From Actinotignum schaalii FB123-CNA-2 (lineage in GTDB: Bacteria > Actinomycetota > Actinomycetes > Actinomycetales > Actinomycetaceae): a DNA stretch of 64,000 bases. Every line of letters starts with the position of its first letter. Position 1 is the first letter of the stretch. The notes beneath the pieces are model-generated. The model made no database searches. It was not told the DNA's origin and saw only the letters and a list, made by a program, of their open reading frames with translations. The stretch lies in assembly GCF_000411135.1 (NCBI RefSeq), contig NZ_KE150262.1, positions 374,770 to 438,769 of the forward strand, written 5' to 3'. The position numbers and the translations under genes are program-made. Below are positions 8,892-16,980 of this stretch, piece after piece.

Positions 8892-10013
8892 CTAGTTGAT
8901 GCGGGTGCCGTCCCCGGCGTGGAAGACATGGATAGCATCCAGATTCGGGGTGGCGTACACGGTGTCACCCACCGCGGGGGCCTTGAACGGTGGAATTCGC
9001 ACAACCACCTGGGAGGAGCCATCGCCCGAGCCGAAACCGGACTTCTCCACGCCGGCGATCTCGCCATAAACGTAGTTATCCGAACCCAGGTTCTCCACCA
9101 TATCCACCACGATCGGCACCGAGCTTTCCCCGGGTTCACGCGTGAGCTCCGTGAAGGATTCGGGGCGCACGCCCAGGATCACCTTGCCCTTGTCATCCGG
9201 AGTGATTGCGTCGATCACCGCACGGGGAAGGCGAATGCGCGCTTGGCCGAGAACTGCGTCGTCGCCCTCAATATTAAAGGTGCCGAGGTTCATGGCCGGC
9301 GAGCCAATGAAGCCCGCCACGAAAGCGTTTTGCGGCCGGTTGTACAGCTCATCCGGGCTGCCCACCTGCTGCAAAACCCCGAAGTTGAGCACGGCGATGC
9401 GGTCGCCCATGGTCAGCGCTTCGGTTTGGTCGTGGGTAACGTACACCGTGGTAGTGCCCAGGCGGCGCTGCAAAGTCGCGATCTGGGTGCGGGTTTGTAC
9501 ACGGAGTTTCGCGTCCAAGTTGGAGAGCGGTTCGTCCATGAGGAAGACCTGCGGGTTACGCACAATCGCGCGGCCCATCGCCACGCGCTGGCGCTGCCCA
9601 CCGGAAAGCGCCTTCGGCTTGCGATCCAGGTACTCGGTCAGGTCGAGAATCTGGGCGGCTTCCTTGACGCGCTTATCGATTTCTTCCTTCGGGGTGCGCG
9701 CAATCTTCAGCGCGAAGCCCATATTCTCCGCCACCGACATGTGGGGGTAGAGAGCGTAATTCTGGAACACCATCGCAATATCGCGATCCTTAGGAGAAAC
9801 ATTGGTGACATCGCGGTCCCCAATGTAGATACGCCCGTCGTTAATATCTTCCAGGCCGGCCAGCATGCGCAGCGACGTTGATTTACCGCAGCCGGACGGG
9901 CCAACAAGAACAAGGAATTCCCCGTCAGCAATCTCGAGGTTGAGCTGGTTGACAGCCGGGGTATCCGACCCCGGGTAGATACGCGATGCGTTCTCAAATG
10001 TTACAGATGCCAT
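8892..10013 (-). CDS. Carbohydrate ABC importer ATP-binding protein (UgpC/MsmK/MalK type)
   Basis: 373 residues. Walker A GPSGCGKST, Q-loop VFQNYALYPHMSV, signature [15 protein letters not shown], Walker B VFLMDEPLSNLDA and the H-loop VTHDQ identify an importer ATPase. The C-terminal ~130 residues form the TOBE/regulatory domain (VILGVRPESF) typical of MalK/UgpC/MsmX. No cognate permease or binding protein is adjacent, which fits the shared MsmX/MsmK type that energises several sugar importers. AAGGGACC lies eight bases before the ATG at 10013. It follows nagA on the same strand but 975 bp away with terminators between, so it is a separate transcript. Confidence 0.93.
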   Translation of the reverse strand: MASVTFENASRIYPGSDTPAVNQLNLEIADGEFLVLVGPSGCGKSTSLRMLAGLEDINDGRIYIGDRDVTNVSPKDRDIAMVFQNYALYPHMSVAENMGFALKIARTPKEEIDKRVKEAAQILDLTEYLDRKPKALSGGQRQRVAMGRAIVRNPQVFLMDEPLSNLDAKLRVQTRTQIATLQRRLGTTTVYVTHDQTEALTMGDRIAVLNFGVLQQVGSPDELYNRPQNAFVAGFIGSPAMNLGTFNIEGDDAVLGQARIRLPRAVIDAITPDDKGKVILGVRPESFTELTREPGESSVPIVVDMVENLGSDNYVYGEIAGVEKSGFGSGDGSSQVVVRIPPFKAPAVGDTVYATPNLDAIHVFHAGDGTRIN

Positions 10014-10241
10014 TACTGGTCCCTTCACCGGCAGGTACGTGCCGGACGATCCGAGTGAAGAGTGCCGTGATGGGCACCCGAAGCTCCAGCAGTTGCGGGG
10101 CGACGACGCCCATCCGGCTTGCGCAACCCGTTCGGTACCAGCGCACCCAAAGGCCGCCAATCCCCTGAGACCACGAAGCCATTAACAGGCCACAATGCCC
10201 CCGCACCCGGAATACCCGGGCCATGTACAAATGCTGTGACT

Positions 10242-10259
10242 TCAGAGTGTCCACTCTGA
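10242..10259. promoter_or_regulatory. 18-bp inverted repeat upstream of the ABC ATPase gene
   Basis: TCAGAGTG-TC-CACTCTGA is a perfect 8-bp dyad about 230 bp before the ATPase start. It has the size of a dimeric repressor site, such as a LacI- or GntR-family operator, but the cognate protein is unknown and it could be part of a leader hairpin. Confidence 0.4.
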
Positions 10260-10581
10260 CACAGTCGCCCTGTGCGACATACTCAATTTTGCCAGGAGTG
10301 GGCGCGGATTTCCAGCTCTGCTGCCATTTTTTGCGCAAAGCTTCCAGGTTTTTCTCGGGTTCGCGCTGGCCTTGTACACATGGTGTTACTTGCCTAAGTG
10401 TAGAGCCACAAAGCACAACCTCACGACAGTGAACCGCGCAGGGTGCGAGCCCACAACATCAAAACAATTTCTTAATGTAGCTGCCGTTGCACTTTGATTT
10501 CGAGAAGCCTCAGCAACCGGCCCGCGCGAATCTCACAGGCCTCACTACCCCAATAGTCACACCAGCACCTGGGGAGGGGGC

Positions 10582-10641
10582 ATGTGGTGTCCGAGCTGTA
10601 GTGCATATGTCGTACACGCGAAGTACACCTCGGAAAAACAC
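10582..10641 (+). repeat. 60-bp dispersed intergenic repeat, copy 2
   Basis: Second copy of the element at 5780-5839, in the same orientation (53/60 identical). Here the frame reads MWCPSCSAYVVHAKYTSEKH and stays open to 10791. Flanks on both sides differ from copy 1 except that both are preceded by a G-rich and followed by a C-rich run. It lies in the nagA to ABC-ATPase gap. Confidence 0.6.
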
Positions 10642-10688
10642 ACCTGCCTCCCGCCGGGGCTAACCCGCTGTCACCAGCTGCTGCCCAG

Positions 10689-10776
10689 CAAAGTGGTACT
10701 CCACGACAGCGGAACGAACAGAGTGGTACTCCACGACAGAAAATCGGGCGTTGGCTGTAGCTCCAGTACCACTTTG
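10689..10776. repeat. Direct and inverted repeats built on AGTGGTACT
   Basis: AGTGGTACTCCACGACAG occurs at 10692-10709 and again at 10722-10739 (30-bp period). The 12-mer CAAAGTGGTACT at 10689-10700 is repeated inverted at 10765-10776. Each unit also contains the small dyad GTGG-TACT-CCAC. The layout resembles the end of a mobile element or a cluster of binding sites; no transposase is present. Confidence 0.6.
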
Positions 10777-10805
10777 TTTTTGGGACTTTGACGGAGCAAA
10801 GAAAG

Positions 10806-10869
10806 CGGGGCGCGGGCCTGAGCCCGCGCCCCGTGGAGAGGGGCAGGATCGACACGCCCGATCCTGCCC
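10806..10869 (-). terminator. Two consecutive hairpins after nagA
   Basis: Hairpin one: CGGGGCGCGGGC (10806-10817) pairs with 10822-10833 across a CTGA loop and, on the minus strand, is followed by CTTTCTTTG. Hairpin two: GGGCAGGATCG (10841-10851) pairs with 10859-10869. Both lie 120-180 bp past the nagA stop and should end the nan/nag transcript. Confidence 0.7.
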
Positions 10870-10987
10870 GAGGGAGGCAGTGAACGCTTCCCGGCTTGTG
10901 GTGCTGCCGTGCCCGCACATACTTCCAACGTGGGCCATCGGCACGTTCCGGCGTGGGAACTCCCGGGCCCGGCATGGAACCCGATGC

Positions 10988-12385
10988 TTAGGAGTGGGAA
11001 ATTTCCACTCCCTCGCGGACAACCGCCAGCGGGGTCATCGCCTCATTCCAGGCGACAAGATTGACCGGCTTGCCCGGGGTGAAGTCCACCGTGACTCCGG
11101 GAGCATCCCAGACGCCACCGGCGTAGACCGGTCCGGCCACCGTGGCCCGCACCAGCTGCGGGAGCGTCAGCTTCCCGCGCCCGGCAAAGAGGGCCACCTG
11201 ATCAGCCAACACCGAAGCACCGCCGGCCAGAGTATCGGTACCTTCCAAGTAGCAGGCGCCGTCGCGCACTTCCACCGCGAGTCCGCCCAGGGTGTACTTC
11301 CCGGGAGGCATGCCGGCCGCGGCCAAAGAATCCGTAACGAAGAAAGCCCCGGGAATACCCAGCTGGCCCGCGCCGGCACCCGCGGCGCCCGCCCCGTTTC
11401 CGGCACCGTGCACACCTGCGAACCCGGCCCCGAGATCCGGCTCATCAAGGTAGGCCACCACATCCTCAACAAGATCCGGATGCACGTGGTAGCCATCGGC
11501 AATCACTTCGGCGCTGATGAAACCGCGCCGCGCCGCCTGAATGTACTCACGGATCGGCCCGGGTGCCCGGTGCGTGAAAGCCGTCATCGCGTTGAAAAGA
11601 TGTGTGACAGTTTGTGCGGCTTCCTGCCCGACGGCGCTACCGCTGCCATCACCCAGCGCCGCCAACGGCGTGTACCCGTGCCGGCGCGCCACCTCCAGGG
11701 TGCGCGCAATTTCGGCCCGGGTAACCGCACCGTCCCCGTGGGAATGCCCCCAGGACGGCTTACCGCCGTACTCAAGCAGCAGCTCGGCAGCCCGCTGGGC
11801 CCCTTCCGCTTCCGGGGCAACGGTCATCGTCTTAATCCAGCCACGCCCGGCTTCCAGCCAGGAACGCAGCTCGGCCTCATCCACCGGGCGGATCACCTCG
11901 GGATTTTGCGCCCCGCACTTTTCCCGCGAAATGTACGGGCCTTCCAGGTGAATACCGGCTAGCTCCCCGCGTTCGCAGAACGGCACAAGCGCCTCAATCT
12001 GCGGCAGCGGATCAGCCAGCGAAACCAAGGAAGCGAACATCGCCGTGGTCCCCCCGCGCTGGTGGGTACGGATCGCGGTAGCGATCTCCTCTTCCGTATA
12101 GTTATCCGGGAACGCGAAACCGCCACCGCCGTGGCAGTGAATATCCACGAGACCGGGGGTAATAACATGTGCCCGGCACACGTGCGGGCTATCAGCGCCC
12201 AGCCCAAAAGCCTCCGCGGCCCGAGCTTCGATTCCGCGTGATTCCCGCTCCGCCGCCAGCCCCGCGGTTACCGCGGCGGCCTCCACAGCGGTGAGAACCC
12301 GGGCCAGCGTACCGGCGTCGTCGGTCTCAATGCCGTACCCAACCTCGCGGCCGTACCCGTTGAGAACGCGCCCCAGATAAAACAC
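10988..12385 (-). CDS. nagA: N-acetylglucosamine-6-phosphate deacetylase
   Basis: 465 residues; most NagA proteins are ~380-400. It removes the acetyl group from GlcNAc-6-P to give glucosamine-6-P in the cytoplasm. Amidohydrolase motifs are in order: metal site DIHCHGGGGFAF, IHLEGPYIS, GHSHGDG, THLFNAM, and the catalytic Asp in FFVTDSLAAAG. A Gly/Ala-rich insert (GVHGAGNGAGAAGAGAG) before that Asp accounts for some of the extra length. The GTG start directly abuts the nagB stop (TAAGTG), so nagB and nagA are coupled. Last gene of the sialic acid operon. Confidence 0.95.
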   Translation of the reverse strand: MFYLGRVLNGYGREVGYGIETDDAGTLARVLTAVEAAAVTAGLAAERESRGIEARAAEAFGLGADSPHVCRAHVITPGLVDIHCHGGGGFAFPDNYTEEEIATAIRTHQRGGTTAMFASLVSLADPLPQIEALVPFCERGELAGIHLEGPYISREKCGAQNPEVIRPVDEAELRSWLEAGRGWIKTMTVAPEAEGAQRAAELLLEYGGKPSWGHSHGDGAVTRAEIARTLEVARRHGYTPLAALGDGSGSAVGQEAAQTVTHLFNAMTAFTHRAPGPIREYIQAARRGFISAEVIADGYHVHPDLVEDVVAYLDEPDLGAGFAGVHGAGNGAGAAGAGAGQLGIPGAFFVTDSLAAAGMPPGKYTLGGLAVEVRDGACYLEGTDTLAGGASVLADQVALFAGRGKLTLPQLVRATVAGPVYAGGVWDAPGVTVDFTPGKPVNLVAWNEAMTPLAVVREGVEISHS

Positions 12386-13156
12386 TTAGATCATCTCCCA
12401 ACGCGCACGGTACAGGTCCGTCAGCTTGAGCTGCGCGGCGGCCTCTTCGTCCAGGAGCACGGTGACATCCGGGTGCATCTGAATAATCGTGGCGGGCCAG
12501 AAGGCGCTGATGGGGCCTTCGCACAGCTCGCGCACCGCATCGGCCTTATTGGCGCCGAAGGCGAAGAGCACCAGCTTCTTCGCTTCCATAATGGTGCCCA
12601 GGCCCTGGGTGATGCAGCGGGTGGGGACGGCTGCTTCATCACCGTCGAAGAACCGCGCATTGTCCTTGATGGTCTGCGGGGCCAGCGCCTCCACGTGAGT
12701 GCGTGACACCAGCGAACCACCCGGCTCGTTGAAGCCGATATGCCCATCTGCGCCGATGCCAAGGATCTGCAAGTCCACGCCGGCCGCGCCGATCTTGGCG
12801 TCATAGTCGGCGGCTGCGGCCTGCGGATCCGGGTTCTGCGCATCGGGAGTATTGAGCCCCTCCTCGGTCAGGCCGGTCTTGTCATCCCCCACCAGGTTGC
12901 GGCGTAGCACATTGCGGTAAGATTCCGGATGCTCCGGATCCAGCCCCACGTATTCGTCCAGCGCGAAAGCTTTGGCGCCGGAAAGATCAAATTCGCCGGC
13001 CGCGTGGGCCTCGCGCAGTGCCGCGTAGAGGAGATCCGGCGTGGAACCGGTGGCCACCCCGAGTGTCGCCTTCGCGTTCCGCGCGAAAAGATCCTGAATA
13101 ATACGTGCGCCCTCGCGGGAGGCTTCGTCCGCGGTGGCGAAAATTCCGATATGCAT
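12386..13156 (-). CDS. nagB: Glucosamine-6-phosphate deaminase
   Basis: 256 residues, near the usual 240-266. It converts glucosamine-6-P to fructose-6-P and ammonia, the exit of the pathway into glycolysis. Motifs: GVATGSTPDLLY, LDEYVGL with the catalytic Asp, and GIGADGHIGFNEPG. The start has GGAAAGGA eight bases upstream. A 100-bp gap to nanE holds a perfect 20-bp palindrome with a parS core. Nothing suggests loss of function. Confidence 0.95.
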   Translation of the reverse strand: MHIGIFATADEASREGARIIQDLFARNAKATLGVATGSTPDLLYAALREAHAAGEFDLSGAKAFALDEYVGLDPEHPESYRNVLRRNLVGDDKTGLTEEGLNTPDAQNPDPQAAAADYDAKIGAAGVDLQILGIGADGHIGFNEPGGSLVSRTHVEALAPQTIKDNARFFDGDEAAVPTRCITQGLGTIMEAKKLVLFAFGANKADAVRELCEGPISAFWPATIIQMHPDVTVLLDEEAAAQLKLTDLYRARWEMI

Positions 13157-13176
13157 GAGATTCGTCCTTTCCCGGG

Positions 13177-13196
13177 CGCGTTTCACGTGAAACGCG
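13177..13196. promoter_or_regulatory. parS-like perfect palindrome
   Basis: CGCGTTTCACGTGAAACGCG is a perfect 20-bp palindrome whose inner 14 bases GTTTCACGTGAAAC equal the core of the ParB-binding site parS (TGTTTCACGTGAAACA). It sits in the nanE-nagB gap, 21 bp upstream of the nagB start. No parA/parB gene is in the window. A local operator for a different dimeric regulator remains possible. Confidence 0.65.
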
Positions 13197-13256
13197 GCAG
13201 TGGTCAGTGCTCGCGGGCCCCGCGTTTCAGTTACGCGCGGGAACCCAAATGAAGTT

Positions 13257-13931
13257 TTAGTTTTCGACGGCTTCGCGGAACCACGTGGTGATCGTGGTCG
13301 GGTGCGTAATAGCAGTTCCGACGACGGCCGCCCAGGCACCGGCTTCCATAACAGCGCGCGCCTGCTCCGGAGTGTGGATACGCCCTTCGCAGACCACCGG
13401 GATCTCCGGGAATTCTGCGACCATCTGGGCCAGCAGCTCAATATCGGGGCCGTCGGTCTTCGGGCGGTCCCCGGAGTAGCCCGCCAGGGTGGTTCCGAGG
13501 ATATGGCAGCCGGCCTTCGCCGCGGCGCGGGCATCATCAATCGAGCCGCAGTCCGCCATAACGAGGGCGCCGTCGTCGAGAAGAGCAGCCACGGTTTCCG
13601 CGAAGCTCAGGCCATCCGGACGCGGACGGGACGTGGCATCGAGCGCCACGATATCGGCGCCGGCGCTGATGCAGGCGCGGGCATGGCGCAGGGTCGGAGT
13701 GATGAAAACGCCTTCGTGGCCCTCTTTCCACAGGCCGATGACAGGCACTTCCACCTGGCCTTTAATCGCGGAAATATCCGCCAGGCCCTGGCAGCGAATC
13801 GCCGCCGCTCCCCCGCGCTCGGCGGCGAGGGCCATCTGCGCCATCGTTTCGGGGTGGCGCAGCGGTTCGCCCACGTACGCCTGGCAGGACACAACGAGGC
13901 GCCCGCGGAGAGATTCGATCATCGGATGCAC
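13257..13931 (-). CDS. nanE: N-acetylmannosamine-6-phosphate 2-epimerase
   Basis: 224 residues, the normal NanE length. It turns ManNAc-6-P into GlcNAc-6-P. Recognisable stretches are VSCQAYVGEPL at the N-terminus, GGAAAIRCQGLADI, VPVIGLWKEGHEGVFITPT (with the conserved Lys), GADIVALDATSRPRPDG and VVCEGRIHTPEQAR near the end, placing it in the TIM-barrel NanE family. GTG at 13931 is chosen because AGGAG lies just upstream; ATG four codons in is an alternative. The 137-bp gap from nanK contains a duplicated GGCGCTCCCAGCGCG word. Confidence 0.94.
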   Translation of the reverse strand: MHPMIESLRGRLVVSCQAYVGEPLRHPETMAQMALAAERGGAAAIRCQGLADISAIKGQVEVPVIGLWKEGHEGVFITPTLRHARACISAGADIVALDATSRPRPDGLSFAETVAALLDDGALVMADCGSIDDARAAAKAGCHILGTTLAGYSGDRPKTDGPDIELLAQMVAEFPEIPVVCEGRIHTPEQARAVMEAGAWAAVVGTAITHPTTITTWFREAVEN

Positions 13932-14068
13932 GATAACTCCTAAGTTATAACGAGAAATGCAGAGTTGTAGTTATGTGGCGCGCTTCGTGCGGCCGGCGCT
14001 CCCAGCGCGGCCCGCGCAGCCCGCGGCGAGACAGTTCGGCGCTCCCAGCGCGCCACCCGCGCGCCACG

Positions 14069-15157
14069 CTAACCGGCGGTGTGCAAGAAATGGACGGCCG
14101 CGCCGATAAGCGGGGCCTGCGATCCCAGGCTACCCTCCACAATCGGGGTGGCAGCGGTGCCCACCATGGCATCGCGCCGGTAGCCCTTACGCAGCGCCTC
14201 CATCCAAAACTCACCCACGTGAATAAGCGAGCCAGACAGGATAATAACGTCCGGGTCAAAGGAATTAGCCAGCCCGCCCAGGGTCTGCCCGAGTGCGAAA
14301 GCACCGTCCGTGAACACCTCGCGCGCGAACATATCGCCCGCGTCCACGAGGGCTTTCAGTTCTCGACCTCCCCGCACGACGACGGGGCGCTGCGCGCCCG
14401 GGGCCTTCCGGTAGGCACTTTCGGGAACATCGGCGATCCCGGTGAGGGAAGCCGCTGCCGCGGCAGCGTAACTCGCGCCCTTCACGTGCGCTTCGGCTTG
14501 GCGCTTGGCGTAGAGGCGGGCCGCCCCACTACCCGAGGCCACTGATTCCACGTGGCCATCGCGCCCGCAGGAGCACACCAATCCGGCGGCATAAGGATGG
14601 TGAATATGGCCGAAGTGGCCGGCCACCCCGTGCGAACCGAAAAGGATCCGGCCATCAATAACGGCCGCGCCGCCCAGCCCGGTTCCCACAGCGATAACAA
14701 GGGCGGTACGCGCGCCGGCGCCCGCCCCGTACGTTGCTTCCCCGAGGGCGTGCCCGTGCACGTCATTGAGGACCCGCACCGGCAAGCCGCAGCGTTCGGC
14801 AAGATGTGGGCCGAGGGGCTGACCGCCCCAGCCGGGCATGGTGTCCGTGGCGGAGGTAATGCACCCGGTCTCCACGTCCACCACTCCGGCGCTGGCGATA
14901 GCAATTCCACTCACCGGCGTTCCGGCGGCACTGGCTGCCGCGATCTGGCGTTCCGCGAAATCTGCGATATCCGCCAGCACCCGGGCTCCACCACGCCGCG
15001 CCTCGGTTGGAATACTGGCCTCGAGGGAGATGCGCGGGGCATCACCGCCCGGGGCGGTGGCCGCAAAGGTCACCACCGCCCCCGCGATTTTGGTTCCCCC
15101 GATATCCAGCCCGAGCAGCGAAAACTCGGAGCCGGGCTGGAACGGTGCTACCTTCAT
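14069..15157 (-). CDS. nanK: N-acetylmannosamine kinase (ROK family)
   Basis: 362 residues. ROK-fold signatures are the ATP-binding LGLDIGGTKIAGAVV, the catalytic-Asp segment VRVLNDVHGHALGE, and VGTGLGGAAVIDGRI. The ROK zinc site is present as CSCGRDGHVE, with His where many ROK kinases have the last Cys (CxCGxxGCxE). Position between nanA and nanE shows its substrate is ManNAc, phosphorylated at C6. CTAAGGAGCACTC precedes the ATG. The nine-base gap to nanA marks one operon. A 40-residue insert follows the zinc site (about 230-275), longer than in E. coli NanK. Confidence 0.92.
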   Translation of the reverse strand: MKVAPFQPGSEFSLLGLDIGGTKIAGAVVTFAATAPGGDAPRISLEASIPTEARRGGARVLADIADFAERQIAAASAAGTPVSGIAIASAGVVDVETGCITSATDTMPGWGGQPLGPHLAERCGLPVRVLNDVHGHALGEATYGAGAGARTALVIAVGTGLGGAAVIDGRILFGSHGVAGHFGHIHHPYAAGLVCSCGRDGHVESVASGSGAARLYAKRQAEAHVKGASYAAAAAASLTGIADVPESAYRKAPGAQRPVVVRGGRELKALVDAGDMFAREVFTDGAFALGQTLGGLANSFDPDVIILSGSLIHVGEFWMEALRKGYRRDAMVGTAATPIVEGSLGSQAPLIGAAVHFLHTAG

Positions 15158-15166
15158 GAGTGCTCC

Positions 15167-16087
15167 TTAGAGCAGCCCGCAGCTGGCGAGCACGCCGCGA
15201 ATAGCTTCGACGTTCTCACCTTCGAGGGCCTTGACGGGCCGCGGCATCTGGTTAGAGGCGATAACCCCCAGTTCCTTCATGGCCGCCTTGAAAGCGCCCA
15301 CGCCAGCGGCGAAGCCCTGCACGCCCTTGGGCACCATGACGATGCGCATGAGATGGGCAAGCTCGTCCTGCAATTCAGCAACGCGCTTCCAGTCCCCGGC
15401 CTGCGCGGCATCCCACTGCTCCACGTAGGGGCGCGGTGCCACATTGGCCAGGCCCGGAACGGATCCATCCGCCCCGCCCATGTAGGCGCCATCCACAACC
15501 ACTTCGTGGCCCGTGAGGATATTGAGAGGGTTACCGGCGGCCTTGTTCTCCTCCAGCAGGAAGCGGAAGTTAACGTCGTCGCCAGAAGAATCCTTAACAC
15601 CGGTCAGCACGCCTTCGCGCCCCAACCGCATGAGCAGGTCAATGGAGAGCTTCTTGTGCACGCACACCGGGATGTCGTAGGCGAAAAGCGGCAGGTCCAC
15701 GGCATCGCGGATGTAGCGGAAGTTCGCTTCAATTTCCGCTTCCCCACCCAGCGCGTAGAAGGGCGCAGTTGCGACGATGCCGTCCACCCCGATGGCCTGG
15801 GCATCGCGCGCGTGCTCAATCATGCGCTCGGTTTGCATATCGATAATGCCGGCGAGCACCGGAACACGCCCGTTAGCGACTTCCACCGCGGTTTCGAGGA
15901 TTTCACGACGCCGCGCATCGGTGCTGAACACCACTTCGGAGGTTGAGCCGAGCACGAACAGGCCGTGCACTCCGGCGTCGAGCATCCGGTTGAGCGAGCG
16001 TGCGAAAGACTCCTTATCGAGTTCGCGTTCTTCGGTCAGCGGCGTGACTGTCGGGGGGATAACGCCGCGGAAACGAGGATCTGACAT
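15167..16087 (-). CDS. nanA: N-acetylneuraminate lyase
   Basis: 306 residues, DapA/NanA class I aldolase family. It splits sialic acid into pyruvate and ManNAc. Active-site motifs: the pyruvate-binding GSTSE loop (usually GSTGE), a Tyr in FAYDIPVCVHKK, the Schiff-base Lys in LTGVKDSSGD, and NILTGHEVVVDGAYMGGADGSVPG. Context, between the sialic acid importer and nanK/nanE, argues for NanA over DapA. GGAGG nine bases before the ATG lies inside the end of satD, four bases upstream. Confidence 0.93.
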   Translation of the reverse strand: MSDPRFRGVIPPTVTPLTEERELDKESFARSLNRMLDAGVHGLFVLGSTSEVVFSTDARRREILETAVEVANGRVPVLAGIIDMQTERMIEHARDAQAIGVDGIVATAPFYALGGEAEIEANFRYIRDAVDLPLFAYDIPVCVHKKLSIDLLMRLGREGVLTGVKDSSGDDVNFRFLLEENKAAGNPLNILTGHEVVVDGAYMGGADGSVPGLANVAPRPYVEQWDAAQAGDWKRVAELQDELAHLMRIVMVPKGVQGFAAGVGAFKAAMKELGVIASNQMPRPVKALEGENVEAIRGVLASCGLL

Positions 16088-16091
16088 GGGA

Positions 16092-16964
16092 CTATGCCTC
16101 CAATTTCGGGTGAAGCAGCGAGGGCGCCGCTGCCAATAGGGTTCTCGTGTAGTCATTTTGCGGATTGTGGAGCACGTCCTTGGCGTCTCCCCATTCCACG
16201 ATCTCTCCGTGATTCATCACCGCGATCTTGTCCGATACGTAACGCACCGTCTGAATATCGTGGGTGATGAAAACCATCGCCAGCCCCAGATCCCGCTTGA
16301 GATCGGTGAGCAGGTTGAGGATCTGGGCGCGCACGGACACGTCCAAGGCTGAGGTGGGTTCGTCCGCGATGATCGCGTCCGGGCCCACGGCCAGCGCACG
16401 GGCAATAGCCACGCGCTGACGCTGTCCACCGGAGAGCTGCCCGGGCAGCGCGTCAAGCGCCGATTGGGGCAAGCCCACCATGCCGATAAGGTCTTCCACG
16501 CGGCCGTAGCGTTCCTCGCGAGTGCCGATCTTGTGGACCGTCATCGGGTCGAGGAGCTGGTCACGTACGGTCATACGCGAGTTAAGCGCCGTGGCCGGAT
16601 CCTGGAACACCACCGAGACCACGCGGCCGATATGGCGACGCTGGGCAGCGGTACGTTTCGTGACTTCTTCACCCTTGAAAAATACCTTGCCGCCGGTGGG
16701 GGACTGGAGTCCGCACATCACGTTCGCCGTCGTCGACTTACCGGAACCGGATTCGCCAACGAGGCCGATGGTCTGGCCGGGCATCAGGGAGAGGTTGACG
16801 CCGCGCACGGCGCGCACCTTATTCGGATTGAAGATGGAGCCGGTACGGGTGCGGAAGGTGACGTCAACGTCGCGCAACTCGATAATCGGCACATCGGAAA
16901 GGGTAGGCCGGTCCGCTACGGACGCACCGGCAGCGTGACGAGCTTCGGTATCCAGAGTTGTCAT
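16092..16964 (-). CDS. satD: Sialic acid ABC importer ATPase (SatD/OppF type)
   Basis: 290 residues. Walker A LVGESGSGKSTT, Q-loop VFQDPATALNSRMTV, signature [15 protein letters not shown], Walker B AIIADEPTSALD, H-loop FITHD, and the OppF/DppF-type C-terminal region. It should energise import together with the ATPase half of the SatC fusion. GGAGGAAAGATC precedes the ATG and the gene starts 16 bp after satC. The pairing with a permease-ATPase fusion and a family-5 binding protein matches the SatABCD sialic acid transporter known from Haemophilus ducreyi. Confidence 0.9.
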   Translation of the reverse strand: MTTLDTEARHAAGASVADRPTLSDVPIIELRDVDVTFRTRTGSIFNPNKVRAVRGVNLSLMPGQTIGLVGESGSGKSTTANVMCGLQSPTGGKVFFKGEEVTKRTAAQRRHIGRVVSVVFQDPATALNSRMTVRDQLLDPMTVHKIGTREERYGRVEDLIGMVGLPQSALDALPGQLSGGQRQRVAIARALAVGPDAIIADEPTSALDVSVRAQILNLLTDLKRDLGLAMVFITHDIQTVRYVSDKIAVMNHGEIVEWGDAKDVLHNPQNDYTRTLLAAAPSLLHPKLEA

Positions 16965-16980
16965 GATCTTTCCTCCTTCG

